Below are positions 22,151-30,568 of a DNA stretch of 64,000 bases, piece by piece. Each line of letters starts with the position of its first letter. The first letter of the stretch is position 1. The position numbers were made by a program, and so were the translations under genes. Origin of the DNA: JBGTFE01 sp036403235 (GTDB taxonomy: Bacteria; Acidobacteriota; Blastocatellia; Pyrinomonadales; Pyrinomonadaceae); assembly GCA_036403235.1 (NCBI GenBank), contig DASWRI010000036.1, positions 62,001-126,000 of the forward strand, in the 5' to 3' direction. The notes below the pieces were generated by a model, which had not been told where the DNA came from, did no database searches, and worked only from the letters and a program-made list of their open reading frames with translations.

Positions 22151-24295
22151 ATGCCATACAACAAACTAAATATTTCAGGCGCTAAAACTGACATTTTCGC
22201 GTGGGTGCACCACGACCTTTCGATTGACGAGCAAAATATGCTCCGCAACGTCTCGCGCCTGCCCTGCCTCTACAAACACGTCGCGCTGATGCCCGACGCG
22301 CACCTCGGCATCGGCTCGATGGTCGGCTCGGTCGTCGCCACCAAAGACGCCGTGATTCCCGCAACCGTCGGCGTCGATATCGGCTGCTTTACGGGCGATA
22401 CGCTCGTTCCGACGTTGGACGGAAAATCCTATTCGCTTCGTGAATTAGCGGAAAACGATAAGGAAATCATCGTTTATGCCTGCACGAAAAACGGTAAAGT
22501 CGTTGCCGCAAAAGCTACGGCAAAGAAAACACGCACAAATGCAAAACTCATCAAAGTTACTCTCGACAACGGCGCAGAAATTCGCTGCACGCCCGACCAT
22601 CGATTTATGCTTCGTGACGGAAGTTTTCTCGAAGCGGAAAATTTAAGCGCGGGCGAATCTCTGATGCCGCTTTATCGTGAAAGTGACAAAGCCGGTTACG
22701 TTCTTGTCCAGCAAAATTATTCGGGCAGAATGCAGAAAGCACATTGGATTGTGACGCGAAGCGGCTTGCTCGGAAATGTTCCGCGATTTGAAGACGAGCG
22801 AACGATAATTCATCACAAAAATTTTGATGAATCCGACAATCGCCCCGAAAATCTCGAATTTATGAGCGCGTCGGCGCATTCTGCTTATCATCGCGGTCTG
22901 GTTGAGCGCAACGAACATTGGCAATCGGCGGAATTTGAAGCGAATCGTAAAAATGCTCTTGCTGAAAAGGCGAAAACCGTTGAAGGCCATTCGTATTTTG
23001 CGGAACGCGGCACAAAAAACATTTTGAAATATATGGAAGAAAATCCCGAGCATTTCAAAATGTCGGTCTCCGAAAACGGAACGCGCGGAAAGCAATTTCT
23101 CGTCGCCTACAATCAAAGCGAAAAAGGTCGCGAGAAAAGCAAGGAAATCGCCAATCGTCTTTACGACTGCGAAACCTGCGGCGAAAGAGTGAAAAGCGGC
23201 ATCGGTTTGAACAATCATCGTCTTTATTCTCACGGATACAATCACAAGGTCGTTTCCGTCGAGCACATAGTTACACGCGAAGACGTTTATTGTTTGACCG
23301 TTCCCGAATATAACAATTTCGCTTTGGAGGCCGGAGTTTTTGTTCACAACTGCGGGATGATGGCGGTCAAGACGCCGTTTCAAAGCTCGATTCTGGACGG
23401 GAAGCTGAAAGATTTGCGTCATCAAATCGAGCGCACGATTCCGGTCGGGTTCAGCGAGCACAAGGAATCGGTTGACGAATCTTCGCGCTGGAGCGGCTGG
23501 GGCGCGTTCGGCGAGCTGCACAAAGGCGTCCACGACCGCAAGGCGAAGGCGATGAAACAGCTCGGCACGCTCGGCGGCGGAAATCACTTTGTCGAAGTCT
23601 GTCTCGACACCGGGAACAACGTCTGGCTGATGCTGCACTCGGGCTCGCGCAATATCGGAAACGAAATCGCGCGTCGTCATATCGAAACGGCCAAGCATCT
23701 GCACAAACTGTCCGAGCTGCCCGACCCGAATCTCGCTTATTTTGTTCAGGGAACGAAAGAGTTCGAAAACTACTGGCGCGATTTGGACTGGGCGCAGGGC
23801 TACGCGATGAAAAACCGCGAGATTATGATGAAGCGTCTTTTGAAGCAGTTCAACCGGATGTTCAACGACGGAAACGATTTTCGTCCGGAGATTACGGTCA
23901 ACTGTCATCACAATTACGTCGCTTACGAGGAGCATTTCGGCGACAAGGTTTATGTGACGCGAAAGGGCGCGATTAACGCCGAGGCGGGACGCTACGGAAT
24001 TATTCCCGGCTCGATGGGCGCGAAATCGTTCATCATCAAAGGGCTCGGAAATCCCCAAAGTTTCAATTCCTGCTCGCACGGCGCGGGACGCAAGATGTCG
24101 CGCACGGCGGCAAAGAAAAAATTCACGCGCGAGGATTTGGAACGCCAGACGAGCGGCGTCGAATGCCGCAAGGACGCGGGCGTGATTGACGAAATTCCCG
24201 GCGCATATAAAAACATCGACGAGGTGATGAGAAATCAATCCGACCTCGTCGAAGTCGTCGCGGAATTAAAACAGGTCGTCTGCGTCAAAGGATAA
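22151..24295 (+). CDS. rtcB: RtcB 3'-phosphate RNA ligase, interrupted by an intein
   Basis: Joins RNA 2',3'-cyclic phosphate or 3'-phosphate ends to 5'-OH using GTP and Mn. The start ATG 22151 follows AGGAGGAATT. 714-residue precursor; after removal of a 322-residue intein (79-400) the ligase is 392 residues. Extein motifs: MPDAHLGIGSMVGSVV, VGVDIG/CGMMAVKT (split at the metal-binding Cys), GTLGGGNHFVEV, LHSGSRNIGN, VNCHHNYV, RKGAINAEAGRYGIIPGSMG and SCSHGAGRKMSR with the guanylylated His near the end (YIVKG replaced by FIIKG). No archease gene is nearby. A Y RNA precedes it. Confidence 0.96.
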   Translation: MPYNKLNISGAKTDIFAWVHHDLSIDEQNMLRNVSRLPCLYKHVALMPDAHLGIGSMVGSVVATKDAVIPATVGVDIGCFTGDTLVPTLDGKSYSLRELAENDKEIIVYACTKNGKVVAAKATAKKTRTNAKLIKVTLDNGAEIRCTPDHRFMLRDGSFLEAENLSAGESLMPLYRESDKAGYVLVQQNYSGRMQKAHWIVTRSGLLGNVPRFEDERTIIHHKNFDESDNRPENLEFMSASAHSAYHRGLVERNEHWQSAEFEANRKNALAEKAKTVEGHSYFAERGTKNILKYMEENPEHFKMSVSENGTRGKQFLVAYNQSEKGREKSKEIANRLYDCETCGERVKSGIGLNNHRLYSHGYNHKVVSVEHIVTREDVYCLTVPEYNNFALEAGVFVHNCGMMAVKTPFQSSILDGKLKDLRHQIERTIPVGFSEHKESVDESSRWSGWGAFGELHKGVHDRKAKAMKQLGTLGGGNHFVEVCLDTGNNVWLMLHSGSRNIGNEIARRHIETAKHLHKLSELPDPNLAYFVQGTKEFENYWRDLDWAQGYAMKNREIMMKRLLKQFNRMFNDGNDFRPEITVNCHHNYVAYEEHFGDKVYVTRKGAINAEAGRYGIIPGSMGAKSFIIKGLGNPQSFNSCSHGAGRKMSRTAAKKKFTREDLERQTSGVECRKDAGVIDEIPGAYKNIDEVMRNQSDLVEVVAELKQVVCVKG
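22385..23350 (+). mobile_element. Intein in RtcB, with HNH homing endonuclease and C2H2-like finger
   Basis: Begins with Cys (CFTGDTLVPT), has block B CTPDHRFML, and ends VFVHN before the +1 Cys, as class 1 inteins do. The centre holds an HNH endonuclease (TIIHHKNFDESDNRPENLEF) and a CETC...H...H finger (YDCETCGERVKSGIGLNNHR). The insertion point, directly before the Mn-binding Cys of the ligase, is the one known from archaeal RtcB inteins. It should keep the ligase inactive until splicing. Confidence 0.93.
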
Positions 24296-24356
24296 AAAGC
24301 TGGCAGAGTTAACAGAAAGTTTCTGCAATTTCCTGTCAACTCTCTGCCAACTTTTA
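24296..24356 (+). terminator. Terminator after rtcB
   Basis: GCTGGCAGAGTTAACAG pairs with CTGTCAACTCTCTGCC (imperfect), followed by AACTTTT. Confidence 0.6.
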
Positions 24357-24366
24357 AACATTTCTC

Positions 24367-24464
24367 GCAGGCGGAAACTTTTCAGACCAGCCCGGTTCTT
24401 GGCTAGTCTCGTGAGCCGTGCCGTCTGCCGGGCGGAGCGGATTTGATGCAACTAATCCGCTCCG
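24367..24464. ncRNA. Unclassified structured RNA candidate
   Basis: Two nested stems: GCAGGCGG/CCGTCTGC closing an AGACCAGCC/GGCTAGTCT stem (24367-24428). Then comes a perfect 11-bp hairpin CGGAGCGGATT/AATCCGCTCCG (24433-24464). No T tract and no riboswitch consensus that I recognise. Lies between rtcB and the 21-bp tandem array. Confidence 0.4.
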
Positions 24465-24477
24465 AGTATTGATTGTC

Positions 24478-24813
24478 GATTCACATGTGACGGGCGAGCA
24501 TTCACACGTGTTGGGAGTGCATTCACACATGATGAACGAACATTCACAACTGTCGGACGAAGATTCACAGCTGATGATTGGACATTCACAGGTGATAACT
24601 GCTCATTCACAGGTGTCGGGCGCACATTCACACGTGAATGACGAAGATTCACAACTGAACGCGACATATTCACAACTGAATGATGAAGATTCACAGGTGA
24701 ACGACGGAGATTCACACGTGAACGGCGGAGATTCACACGTGAATTTTATAGATTCACACGCGAACGAAGCGCATTCACAGCCGAATGACGAAGATTCACA
24801 AGTAAAAACGGTT
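24478..24813. repeat. Tandem array 1: 16 units of 21 bp with TTCACA-N2-TGAA palindrome
   Basis: Sixteen contiguous units, each exactly 21 bp. The conserved part is ATTCACA, two free bases, then TGA(A), a palindrome in the best units (TTCACACGTGAA); the remaining bases vary. The frame is open on both strands, but the invariant ATTCAC and the free variation of the next codon indicate selection on DNA, not protein. A 21-bp period is two helical turns, so all sites face the same side of the helix. Confidence 0.85.
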
Positions 24814-25003
24814 GTTTTATGCGGTCTGCGTGGAAAAACAGAAGATTTTCCGCGATGTTAACAAAAAATTTATATACAAACCGGATAATAATCGGCTAGA
24901 ATAGTGCCAATTGAACTTAGTTTGCACAATATATTGCTACTGCTTTACGTGTTTTGTATATATTTTCAAAAATCCGAAATAATAATTTAAGGAGGTGATT
25001 TCA

Positions 25004-25561
25004 TTGATAACGGGTAGAGTTTTGCTTCTAAACTTTTCATACGAGCCGCTCGGCACAATCGGCGTGGCGCGGGCGATTTGTATGTGGTTTTCGGGCAAAC
25101 TGACAATTGAAGAAAACGACGGCGACAATGTTCTGCATTCGCCTTCGACGACCATTCCGGTTCCGTCGGTCGTGCGCCTGCGGACTTACGTTCACTTAAA
25201 ACGCCGCCGTCAGGAAACGACGATGAAGCGCGCGCGGATTTATATTCGCGACCGCTATCGCTGTCAATACTGCGCCGAGCACAAACACGCCAAGGATTTG
25301 ACGCTCGACCACATCCTGCCGCGCGCTCAGGGCGGCGAATCGACGCCGCAAAATCTTGTGTCGGCCTGCGTAAAATGCAACCAGCGCAAAGGAAACCGCA
25401 CGCCCGAACAGGCCAGAATGCCGCTTCTGACTTCGCAGAAACTTCTGCGCCTCGGGCTTGACCACGTACTTCTGTGCCACTACGCCGAATCTCGTCCGGA
25501 ATGGAAAAAATATCTGTTTATGGACGATTTTGCGGAAGAGACAGTAGAAATCGCGGCTTAA
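25004..25561 (+). CDS. HNH endonuclease family protein
   Basis: 185 residues. Start TTG 25004, set by a perfect ribosome site AAGGAGGTGAT at 24989-24999; a GTG lies inside that site and is unlikely. The N-terminal domain GRVLLLNFSYEPLGTI is typical of a widespread HNH family. The nuclease motif follows: CQYCAEHKHAKDLTLDHILP, then PQNLVSACVKCNQRKGNR, with two CxxC zinc pairs and the LDHI histidine. DNA or RNA target unknown. The family is common in Acidobacteria and cyanobacteria and is not specifically tied to rtcB. Confidence 0.88.
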   Translation: MITGRVLLLNFSYEPLGTIGVARAICMWFSGKLTIEENDGDNVLHSPSTTIPVPSVVRLRTYVHLKRRRQETTMKRARIYIRDRYRCQYCAEHKHAKDLTLDHILPRAQGGESTPQNLVSACVKCNQRKGNRTPEQARMPLLTSQKLLRLGLDHVLLCHYAESRPEWKKYLFMDDFAEETVEIAA

Positions 25562-25640
25562 CGCAAAGCCGCAAAGACACGAAGACGCAAAGAATCTTTT
25601 AGAACTTTGCGCCTTTGCGGCCTTGCGGCTTTGCGTTAAA
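25560..25640. repeat. GCAAAG-type hairpin element
   Basis: AACGCAAAGCCGCAAAGAC and the complementary GCGGCCTTGCGGCTTTGCGTT make a long stem, built from iterated GCAAAG and CTTTGC. It fills the gap between the HNH and methyltransferase genes. Confidence 0.7.
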
Positions 25641-25644
25641 AATT

Positions 25645-26391
25645 ATGCAAAACCTATACGAAAACAGCTGGCTTTACGATTTAATCCACGACAAAGCTCC
25701 CGACAGCCAGGAAGTCGCCTTTTACGAAAAACAAATCCGGCAATACGGCTCGCCGGTTCTGGAGCTCGCCTGCGGCAGCGGCAATTATCTGGTTACATTA
25801 TCAAACAAAGACATCGACATCTCGGGAATCGATATTTCCGACGATATGCTACACGCCGCCGAAAAACGCGCCGAAGAACAAAATACCGAAACCAATTTGA
25901 TAAACGCCGATATGCGCGATTTTGATTTGCGCCAAAAGTTCGCGCTCGTTTTTATCGCCGGAAATTCCCTGCAGCATCTGAACACGTACGAAGACGTCAA
26001 GATGTGTTTCTCGTCCGTCAAACGCCATCTGAAACCGGGCGGAAAATTTATCGTCGAAATCTTTAATCCTTCGATTCGTTTATTAAACCGCAACCCGGAC
26101 GAGCGATTTTTCGTCGGCGAATACAAAACCGAAAACGGCTGGGTCGTCATCACCGAAAACGTCCGCTACGACGCGGCGTCGCAGATAAATTATCTCCAGT
26201 GGCATTATAAAAACCAGTTTATGAAGGAAGCGCAAACCGTCTCTTTCACGATGCGCCAATTTTACCCGCAGGAATTCGATTTGCTGTTCGAGCTCAACGA
26301 TTTTCGCATCGAGCGCAAATTCGGCGATTTCGACGAATCCGAATTTACCAGCACATCGCCGAAACAAATCGTCGTCGCCAGCCTTTTATAA
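25645..26391 (+). CDS. Class I SAM-dependent methyltransferase
   Basis: 248 residues from ATG 25645, the first start after the hairpin repeat. Motif I VLELACGSGNYLV (about 42-54), motif II ISGIDISDDML, the acidic NADMRDF, and LKPGGKFIVEIFNPS mark a Methyltransf_25/11 fold. Substrate unknown; small-molecule and tRNA targets are both possible. tRNA-Arg follows 22 bp after the stop. Confidence 0.9.
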   Translation: MQNLYENSWLYDLIHDKAPDSQEVAFYEKQIRQYGSPVLELACGSGNYLVTLSNKDIDISGIDISDDMLHAAEKRAEEQNTETNLINADMRDFDLRQKFALVFIAGNSLQHLNTYEDVKMCFSSVKRHLKPGGKFIVEIFNPSIRLLNRNPDERFFVGEYKTENGWVVITENVRYDAASQINYLQWHYKNQFMKEAQTVSFTMRQFYPQEFDLLFELNDFRIERKFGDFDESEFTSTSPKQIVVASLL

Positions 26392-26413
26392 TTTTTTCGG
26401 CCAAAAATTTTAC

Positions 26414-26488
26414 AGCCGGTTAGCTCAGTGGAATGAGAGCGGCGGTCTTCTAAATCGCAGGTCGTCGGTTCGAGTCCGACACCGGCTA
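26414..26488 (+). tRNA. tRNA-Arg(TCT)
   Basis: Acceptor AGCCGGT/ACCGGCT, canonical D arm, anticodon loop CTTCTAA in GCGGT/ATCGC, T-loop TTCGAGT, A73, no encoded CCA. It supplies the AGA/AGG reading that the 23-tRNA array lacks, but it is separated from the array by nearly 10 kb. Confidence 0.94.
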
Positions 26489-26541
26489 TTCCGTTTGCGC
26501 TCTCAAAAATCTGCTTCAATTGTCCGGGAAAGGAAAAAAAT

Positions 26542-27084
26542 ATGAAACTGATTTTTATATATGGCTCGCCGGCAGTCGGCAAACTGACCGTCGCCAACGA
26601 AATCGCGAGGCGGACAAATTTTAAAGTGTTTCACAATCATTTGAGCATCGACTGTATCGAGCCGATTTTTGAATTCGGCTCGAAATCCTTCGGTAAATTG
26701 ATTGATTTGATTCGCTTTGAAACCGTATCGGAAGCGGCGCGCGTCGGGCAAAATCTGATTTACACGTTTTGCTATGCGAAAAATCTGGACGATGCGCACG
26801 TCCGGGAAATCACGCGCGCGTTCGAAGAAAACGGCGGCGAGATTTGCTTCGTATTGCTGACGGCCGAAAAGGACGCGCTCGAAAAACGCGTTCTGGAAGA
26901 CTCGCGCAAATCGTTCGGAAAAGCAAAAACCGTCGAGATGATGCGTTATTTTTTCGACACATACGATTTGTTTTCGCCCGTTCCCGACCGCGAAAGCCTG
27001 CTTATCGACAATACGAATTTGTCCGCCGAACAAGTGGCCGAACGGATTATCGAGCATTTTAGATTGCAGCAAAATACAATCTGA
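26542..27084 (+). CDS. P-loop NTPase, small-molecule kinase-like
   Basis: 180 residues. The Walker A variant GSPAVGKLTVANEIA starts at residue 8, followed by a FHNHLSID stretch and a lid-like region FVLLTAEKDALEKRVLED. The layout is that of the shikimate/gluconate kinase type of P-loop kinases. The histidines after the P-loop are typical of a widespread uncharacterised subgroup. Substrate unknown. Confidence 0.82.
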   Translation: MKLIFIYGSPAVGKLTVANEIARRTNFKVFHNHLSIDCIEPIFEFGSKSFGKLIDLIRFETVSEAARVGQNLIYTFCYAKNLDDAHVREITRAFEENGGEICFVLLTAEKDALEKRVLEDSRKSFGKAKTVEMMRYFFDTYDLFSPVPDRESLLIDNTNLSAEQVAERIIEHFRLQQNTI

Positions 27085-27127
27085 TTTTGCAAAAGAAACG
27101 AACGCGGGTTAATATTATTTTTTTTCT

Positions 27128-27169
27128 GAAATAGACGAAATGGCCTTGATTCATTTCGTCTATTTTTTA
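27128..27169 (+). terminator. Terminator after the P-loop kinase
   Basis: GAAATAGACGAAATG pairs with CATTTCGTCTATTTT and is followed by a T tract. Confidence 0.85.
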
Positions 27170-27183
27170 TTTTTGGAGAAATT

Positions 27184-27618
27184 ATGCCTGGAAAATACAA
27201 AACTGAAAAAGAGATTTCGGCTCTCGTCAAATCATTTGAAACGGGCGCGATTGCACGCGACGAATGGCGGCACGCCGAGCATTTGACCGTGGCGCTTTAT
27301 TATCTTTTTCATCACGACTACGACACGTCGCTCGTGAAAATGCGCGGAGGGATTTTTAATCTGCTGCGCTCATTCGGCGTCGATTTATCAAAAGAAATGC
27401 CGTATCACGAAACTTTGACCGTTTTCTGGATACGAACAATTTCCGATTTCAAAAAATCAAAAAACGGCGCTTCGATAATCGAAACCTGTCACGAATTAGT
27501 TGAAAAATTCGACAAAAATTACCCGTTCCGCTTTTACAGCCGCGAGCTTTTATTTTCCGACGAAGCGCGCTCGAAATTTGTCGAAGCCGATTTGGACGGA
27601 AAACAAGCGGCCGGCTGA
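27184..27618 (+). CDS. Conserved hypothetical protein
   Basis: 144 residues, ATG preceded by GGAG. Mostly helical, with a conserved-looking EWRHAEHLTVALYYLFHHDY block near residue 30-50 and PYHETLTVFWI near 80. The multiple histidines could bind a metal. I know similar proteins from many bacteria as uncharacterised. No clear operon partner. Confidence 0.75.
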   Translation: MPGKYKTEKEISALVKSFETGAIARDEWRHAEHLTVALYYLFHHDYDTSLVKMRGGIFNLLRSFGVDLSKEMPYHETLTVFWIRTISDFKKSKNGASIIETCHELVEKFDKNYPFRFYSRELLFSDEARSKFVEADLDGKQAAG

Positions 27619-27660
27619 AATTATTCTTAAATGCGCCGGAAGCAAGGAGGAAACTATTAT

Positions 27661-27783
27661 TTGAAACAAAAATTTTCGTTTTTTTTAATTGTGTTAAATT
27701 TAGAAAATAAATCCCCTGATTTTTCAAGCAAAAATGGCATCGAAACTATCGAAAGCGACATTCAGATGCTTTCGCTCAAATAA
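27661..27783 (+). CDS. Possible 40-residue peptide
   Basis: TTG start with AGGAGG about 10 bp upstream; reads LKQKFSFFLIVLNLENK and ends at TAA 27781-27783. The strong ribosome site is the only support. Confidence 0.35.
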   Translation: MKQKFSFFLIVLNLENKSPDFSSKNGIETIESDIQMLSLK

Positions 27784-27831
27784 AACAGATTTTATGGTGA
27801 ATTCCGGTTAAAAATGTGTTATAAAATTTCT

Positions 27832-27912
27832 ATGTTTGATTTCTTCGCCAAATCGACCAAAGCATTTCTCAAAGAACTCGGCATCGCGCCGAAAGAATCC
27901 TGTCGCGTCTGA
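27832..27912 (+). CDS. Possible 26-residue peptide before cysS
   Basis: ATG 27832 to TGA 27910-27912, product MFDFFAKSTKAFLKELGIAP followed by KESCRV. The ribosome site is weak. It may be a remnant or a small regulatory peptide. Confidence 0.25.
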   Translation: MFDFFAKSTKAFLKELGIAPKESCRV

Positions 27913-28020
27913 ACTTTCTTTCCGCTTCAATCGAGTTTTGATTTCGGGTTTTCGTTTTCGAAAATCTGATTATCGAAAATGTTTCAATTATAATAAAAGT
28001 TTTAAGACGAAAAGGATTTT

Positions 28021-29421
28021 ATGCTTAGATTTCATAATACTTTAACCAATAAACTGGAAGGATTTGAGCCGCTCACAGAGGGCGAAGTCAAAATGTATAT
28101 TTGCGGCCCGACGGTCTGGAATTTCGCGCACATCGGCAATTTCCGGACGTTTACGTTCGGCGACGTTCTGCGCCGTTATCTAAAATTCAAGGGCTACAAG
28201 CTGACGCACGTGATGAATCTGACTGACGTCGACGACCGCATCATCAACGAATCAAAGGCGGCCGGGAAAACGATTGACGAGTTCGTTCAGCCGTTTATCG
28301 AAGCCTTCTGGGAGGATTTTGACGCGCTCGGAAACGAGCGGCCGGACGCTGCGCCGCGCGCGACCGAGCACATCGCCGAGATGATTGAAATTATCCAAAA
28401 GCTTCTCGCAAACGGGCGCGCATACGAAGCCGACGGCTCGATTTATTTTCGCATTTCGGCTTTTCCCGAATACGGAAAGCTCTCGAAAATAAATTTTTCG
28501 GGCAATATTTCCGGCGCTTCCGGCCGCGTCGATACGGACAAATACGACAAGGAAAACGCGCAGGATTTTGCGCTCTGGAAATTTGTCGATGCGGACGAGC
28601 AGACGGGATGGGACGCGCCTTTCGGTCGCGGTCGCCCGGGCTGGCACATCGAATGCTCGGCGATGTCGATGAAATACTTAGGCGAAACTTTCGATTTGCA
28701 CGCGGGCGGCGCGGATTTGAAATTTCCGCATCACGAAAACGAAATCGCACAATCCGAAGGCGCGACCGAAAAACTTTTTGCAAAATACTGGCTGCACGGC
28801 GAATTTTTGAAAATCGACGACGTAACAATGTCGAAATCGAAAGGAAATTTCTTTACTTTCAGGGATTTGGCGGCGCAGGGCTATTCGCCGCTGGCGATTC
28901 GCTACACGCTTTTGAGCGTGCCTTACGGCAAGCAGCTAAACTTTACGTTTGAAGGTTTGCAGGGCGCGGAAAGCACCACCGAACGCTTGCAGCAGTTTCG
29001 CCGTCTGGTTCGCGAATCGAAAGGCGCGGACGGCTCGACTGCCGAAGCGGCCGCGCTCGTCGAGACTTCCCTGCGCGAATTCGAAGCCGCGATGGACGAC
29101 GATTTGAACACTTCCGCCGCGCTCGCTGCGATTCACAATCTCGTCCGCGAAATTAATATCGTTTTGTCAAAAGACGCTTTGCGCGCGGGCGATAAACAGG
29201 CGGTTTTGGACGCCGTCGAAAAATTCGATTCGGTTCTCGGCATTTTCGGTAAAGAAGAAACGGTGCTGCTCGACGCCGAAATCGAAGCTTTAATCGAAGA
29301 ACGCCAGCGGGCGCGCCGCGACAGAAATTTTGCGCGTTCGGACGAAATTCGAGATTTGCTGGGGGAAATAGGCATCGTCCTCGAAGATACGAAAGACGGC
29401 GTGAGGTGGAAAAGAAAATAG
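28021..29421 (+). CDS. cysS: Cysteinyl-tRNA synthetase
   Basis: Charges tRNA-Cys. 466 residues, class I. Zinc ligand Cys in MYICGPTVW, HIGH-type signature FAHIGNFRT, WHIECSAMSMKYLG with the second zinc Cys, HHENEIAQSEGA, and the KMSKS equivalent TMSKSKGNFFT. It overlaps the downstream methyltransferase frame by 16 bp, implying translational coupling. Confidence 0.96.
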   Translation: MLRFHNTLTNKLEGFEPLTEGEVKMYICGPTVWNFAHIGNFRTFTFGDVLRRYLKFKGYKLTHVMNLTDVDDRIINESKAAGKTIDEFVQPFIEAFWEDFDALGNERPDAAPRATEHIAEMIEIIQKLLANGRAYEADGSIYFRISAFPEYGKLSKINFSGNISGASGRVDTDKYDKENAQDFALWKFVDADEQTGWDAPFGRGRPGWHIECSAMSMKYLGETFDLHAGGADLKFPHHENEIAQSEGATEKLFAKYWLHGEFLKIDDVTMSKSKGNFFTFRDLAAQGYSPLAIRYTLLSVPYGKQLNFTFEGLQGAESTTERLQQFRRLVRESKGADGSTAEAAALVETSLREFEAAMDDDLNTSAALAAIHNLVREINIVLSKDALRAGDKQAVLDAVEKFDSVLGIFGKEETVLLDAEIEALIEERQRARRDRNFARSDEIRDLLGEIGIVLEDTKDGVRWKRK

Positions 29422-30269
29422 ATTTCAAAATGAGAAAATTGGTGCATTTACTAAAATGGAGCGCGGGAATCGGCAGCGAGCCGCAAACATTTTTAGGCGC
29501 AAAATGGATAAGATTTTTTCTCAAACGCGTCTCCGAATCGAAAAAACACATCTGGGCGTTGCGGATTTTATCTTTCAGCCCGCACTATTTTTTCAGCGGC
29601 GGAAATTTTGGGCGGACAAAACTATCGAGTGACAAACTCATCAAAGCGGCATTTGAAGCATCGGCCGAATCGCGCCGAAAAATTTACGAGCATCTTTTAA
29701 AAAGCCATCTGAGCGAAAATCAAATCGTTCTCGACTACGGCTGCGGGCCGGGCTGGCTGACTAGACAGGTTTCCGCGAACGTCAAGAAAATCTACGCCTG
29801 CGATATATCAAGCGGCGTTTTGGAATGCGCCCGAATCTTAAACTCCGCGACGAATATCGAATACGTTTTAGCCGATGAAGCGGGACTTGATAAAATTTCT
29901 GGCGAGAGTCTCGACATCGTTTTCAGTTTTGCGACCGTTCTGCATCTTTCAACGGAAATTTTCGAATCGGTTTTGGAAATCTGCCGAAAAAAGCTGAAAC
30001 CGGGCGGAAAATTAATTTTGCACATCCAGTTTGAGGAAAAATTTTTAAGAACCGAAGAAGAATGGAAATCCGACAAATCGGTGAAGGGCAAAATTCGTTA
30101 TTACTACGGCCTCCACTGCTTTAAGCGCCCGAAAGAGTTTTATCTAACGGCTGTCTCGAAACACGATTTTGACGAACTTGATTTCGTCAAAATCGCGGAT
30201 TTGACCGGCGAAAATTTCGACGATATTTGTTTGCATCATCTTTTAACGGCGCGCAAATCTTACTTTTGA
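29406..30269 (+). CDS. SAM-dependent methyltransferase, class I
   Basis: 287 residues from GTG 29406; ATG 29430 is an alternative, giving 279 residues. SAM motif IVLDYGCGPGWLTRQV at about 103, ACDISSGVLECAR, SLDIVFSFATVLHLS and LKPGGKLILHIQFEE. An N-terminal helical extension of about 80 residues precedes the fold. Substrate unknown. Overlaps cysS and ends convergently with the lipoprotein gene. Confidence 0.88.
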   Translation: MEKKIDFKMRKLVHLLKWSAGIGSEPQTFLGAKWIRFFLKRVSESKKHIWALRILSFSPHYFFSGGNFGRTKLSSDKLIKAAFEASAESRRKIYEHLLKSHLSENQIVLDYGCGPGWLTRQVSANVKKIYACDISSGVLECARILNSATNIEYVLADEAGLDKISGESLDIVFSFATVLHLSTEIFESVLEICRKKLKPGGKLILHIQFEEKFLRTEEEWKSDKSVKGKIRYYYGLHCFKRPKEFYLTAVSKHDFDELDFVKIADLTGENFDDICLHHLLTARKSYF

Positions 30270-30565
30270 TTTTTAATTTTCTGCTCAGTTTCGTGAATCG
30301 CCTTATTCGTAGTTTCGATTTGCTTTTTCAGCTTTTCGATTTCCGGTTTTGCCTGCTCGATTTTTTTGTTGGTTTCTTCGAGCTCCTTCAGAAGCTTGTC
30401 GGACTCGGCTTTCAATTCCTGTTTTTGTCTTTCGATTTCCGCGCTGTTGGCGTTATTTGCCGCCGCGTTTGAAGTATTGGCGGCAGCCGCATTCGAATTG
30501 TTCGCGGTCGGCGAATTCGAGCAGGCGAAGCTGAATGCAAGCAGAATTATTAAAAAAAATTTCAT
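30260..30565 (-). CDS. Small coiled-coil lipoprotein
   Basis: 101 residues. The signal peptide ends with the lipobox AFSFAC. A linker of Asn and Ala (NSNAAAANTSNAAANN) follows, then a continuous coiled coil from about 45 to the end with heptads such as LKELEETNKKIEQAKPEIEK. It resembles Lpp-like or spacer lipoproteins. It overlaps the convergent methyltransferase by 10 bp and directly follows the glycosyltransferase gene. Confidence 0.82.
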   Translation of the reverse strand: MKFFLIILLAFSFACSNSPTANNSNAAAANTSNAAANNANSAEIERQKQELKAESDKLLKELEETNKKIEQAKPEIEKLKKQIETTNKAIHETEQKIKNQK

Positions 30566-30568
30566 AAG

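Noticed and set aside
22643..24238. A 531-codon open frame antisense to rtcB
   Set aside because: Mirror frame of the strongly conserved rtcB and its intein, with no domain and no ribosome site.
24478..24813. CRISPR array
   Set aside because: Units are contiguous 21-mers with no unique 30-40 bp spacers and no cas genes in the window.
24418..24861. A 147-codon ORF over the 21-bp array that would encode an Asp/His/Ser-rich repeat protein
   Set aside because: It exists because the period is a multiple of three. The conserved core is at DNA level (ATTCAC unchanged, following bases free to change the amino acid), the complementary strand is also open, and no ribosome site precedes it.
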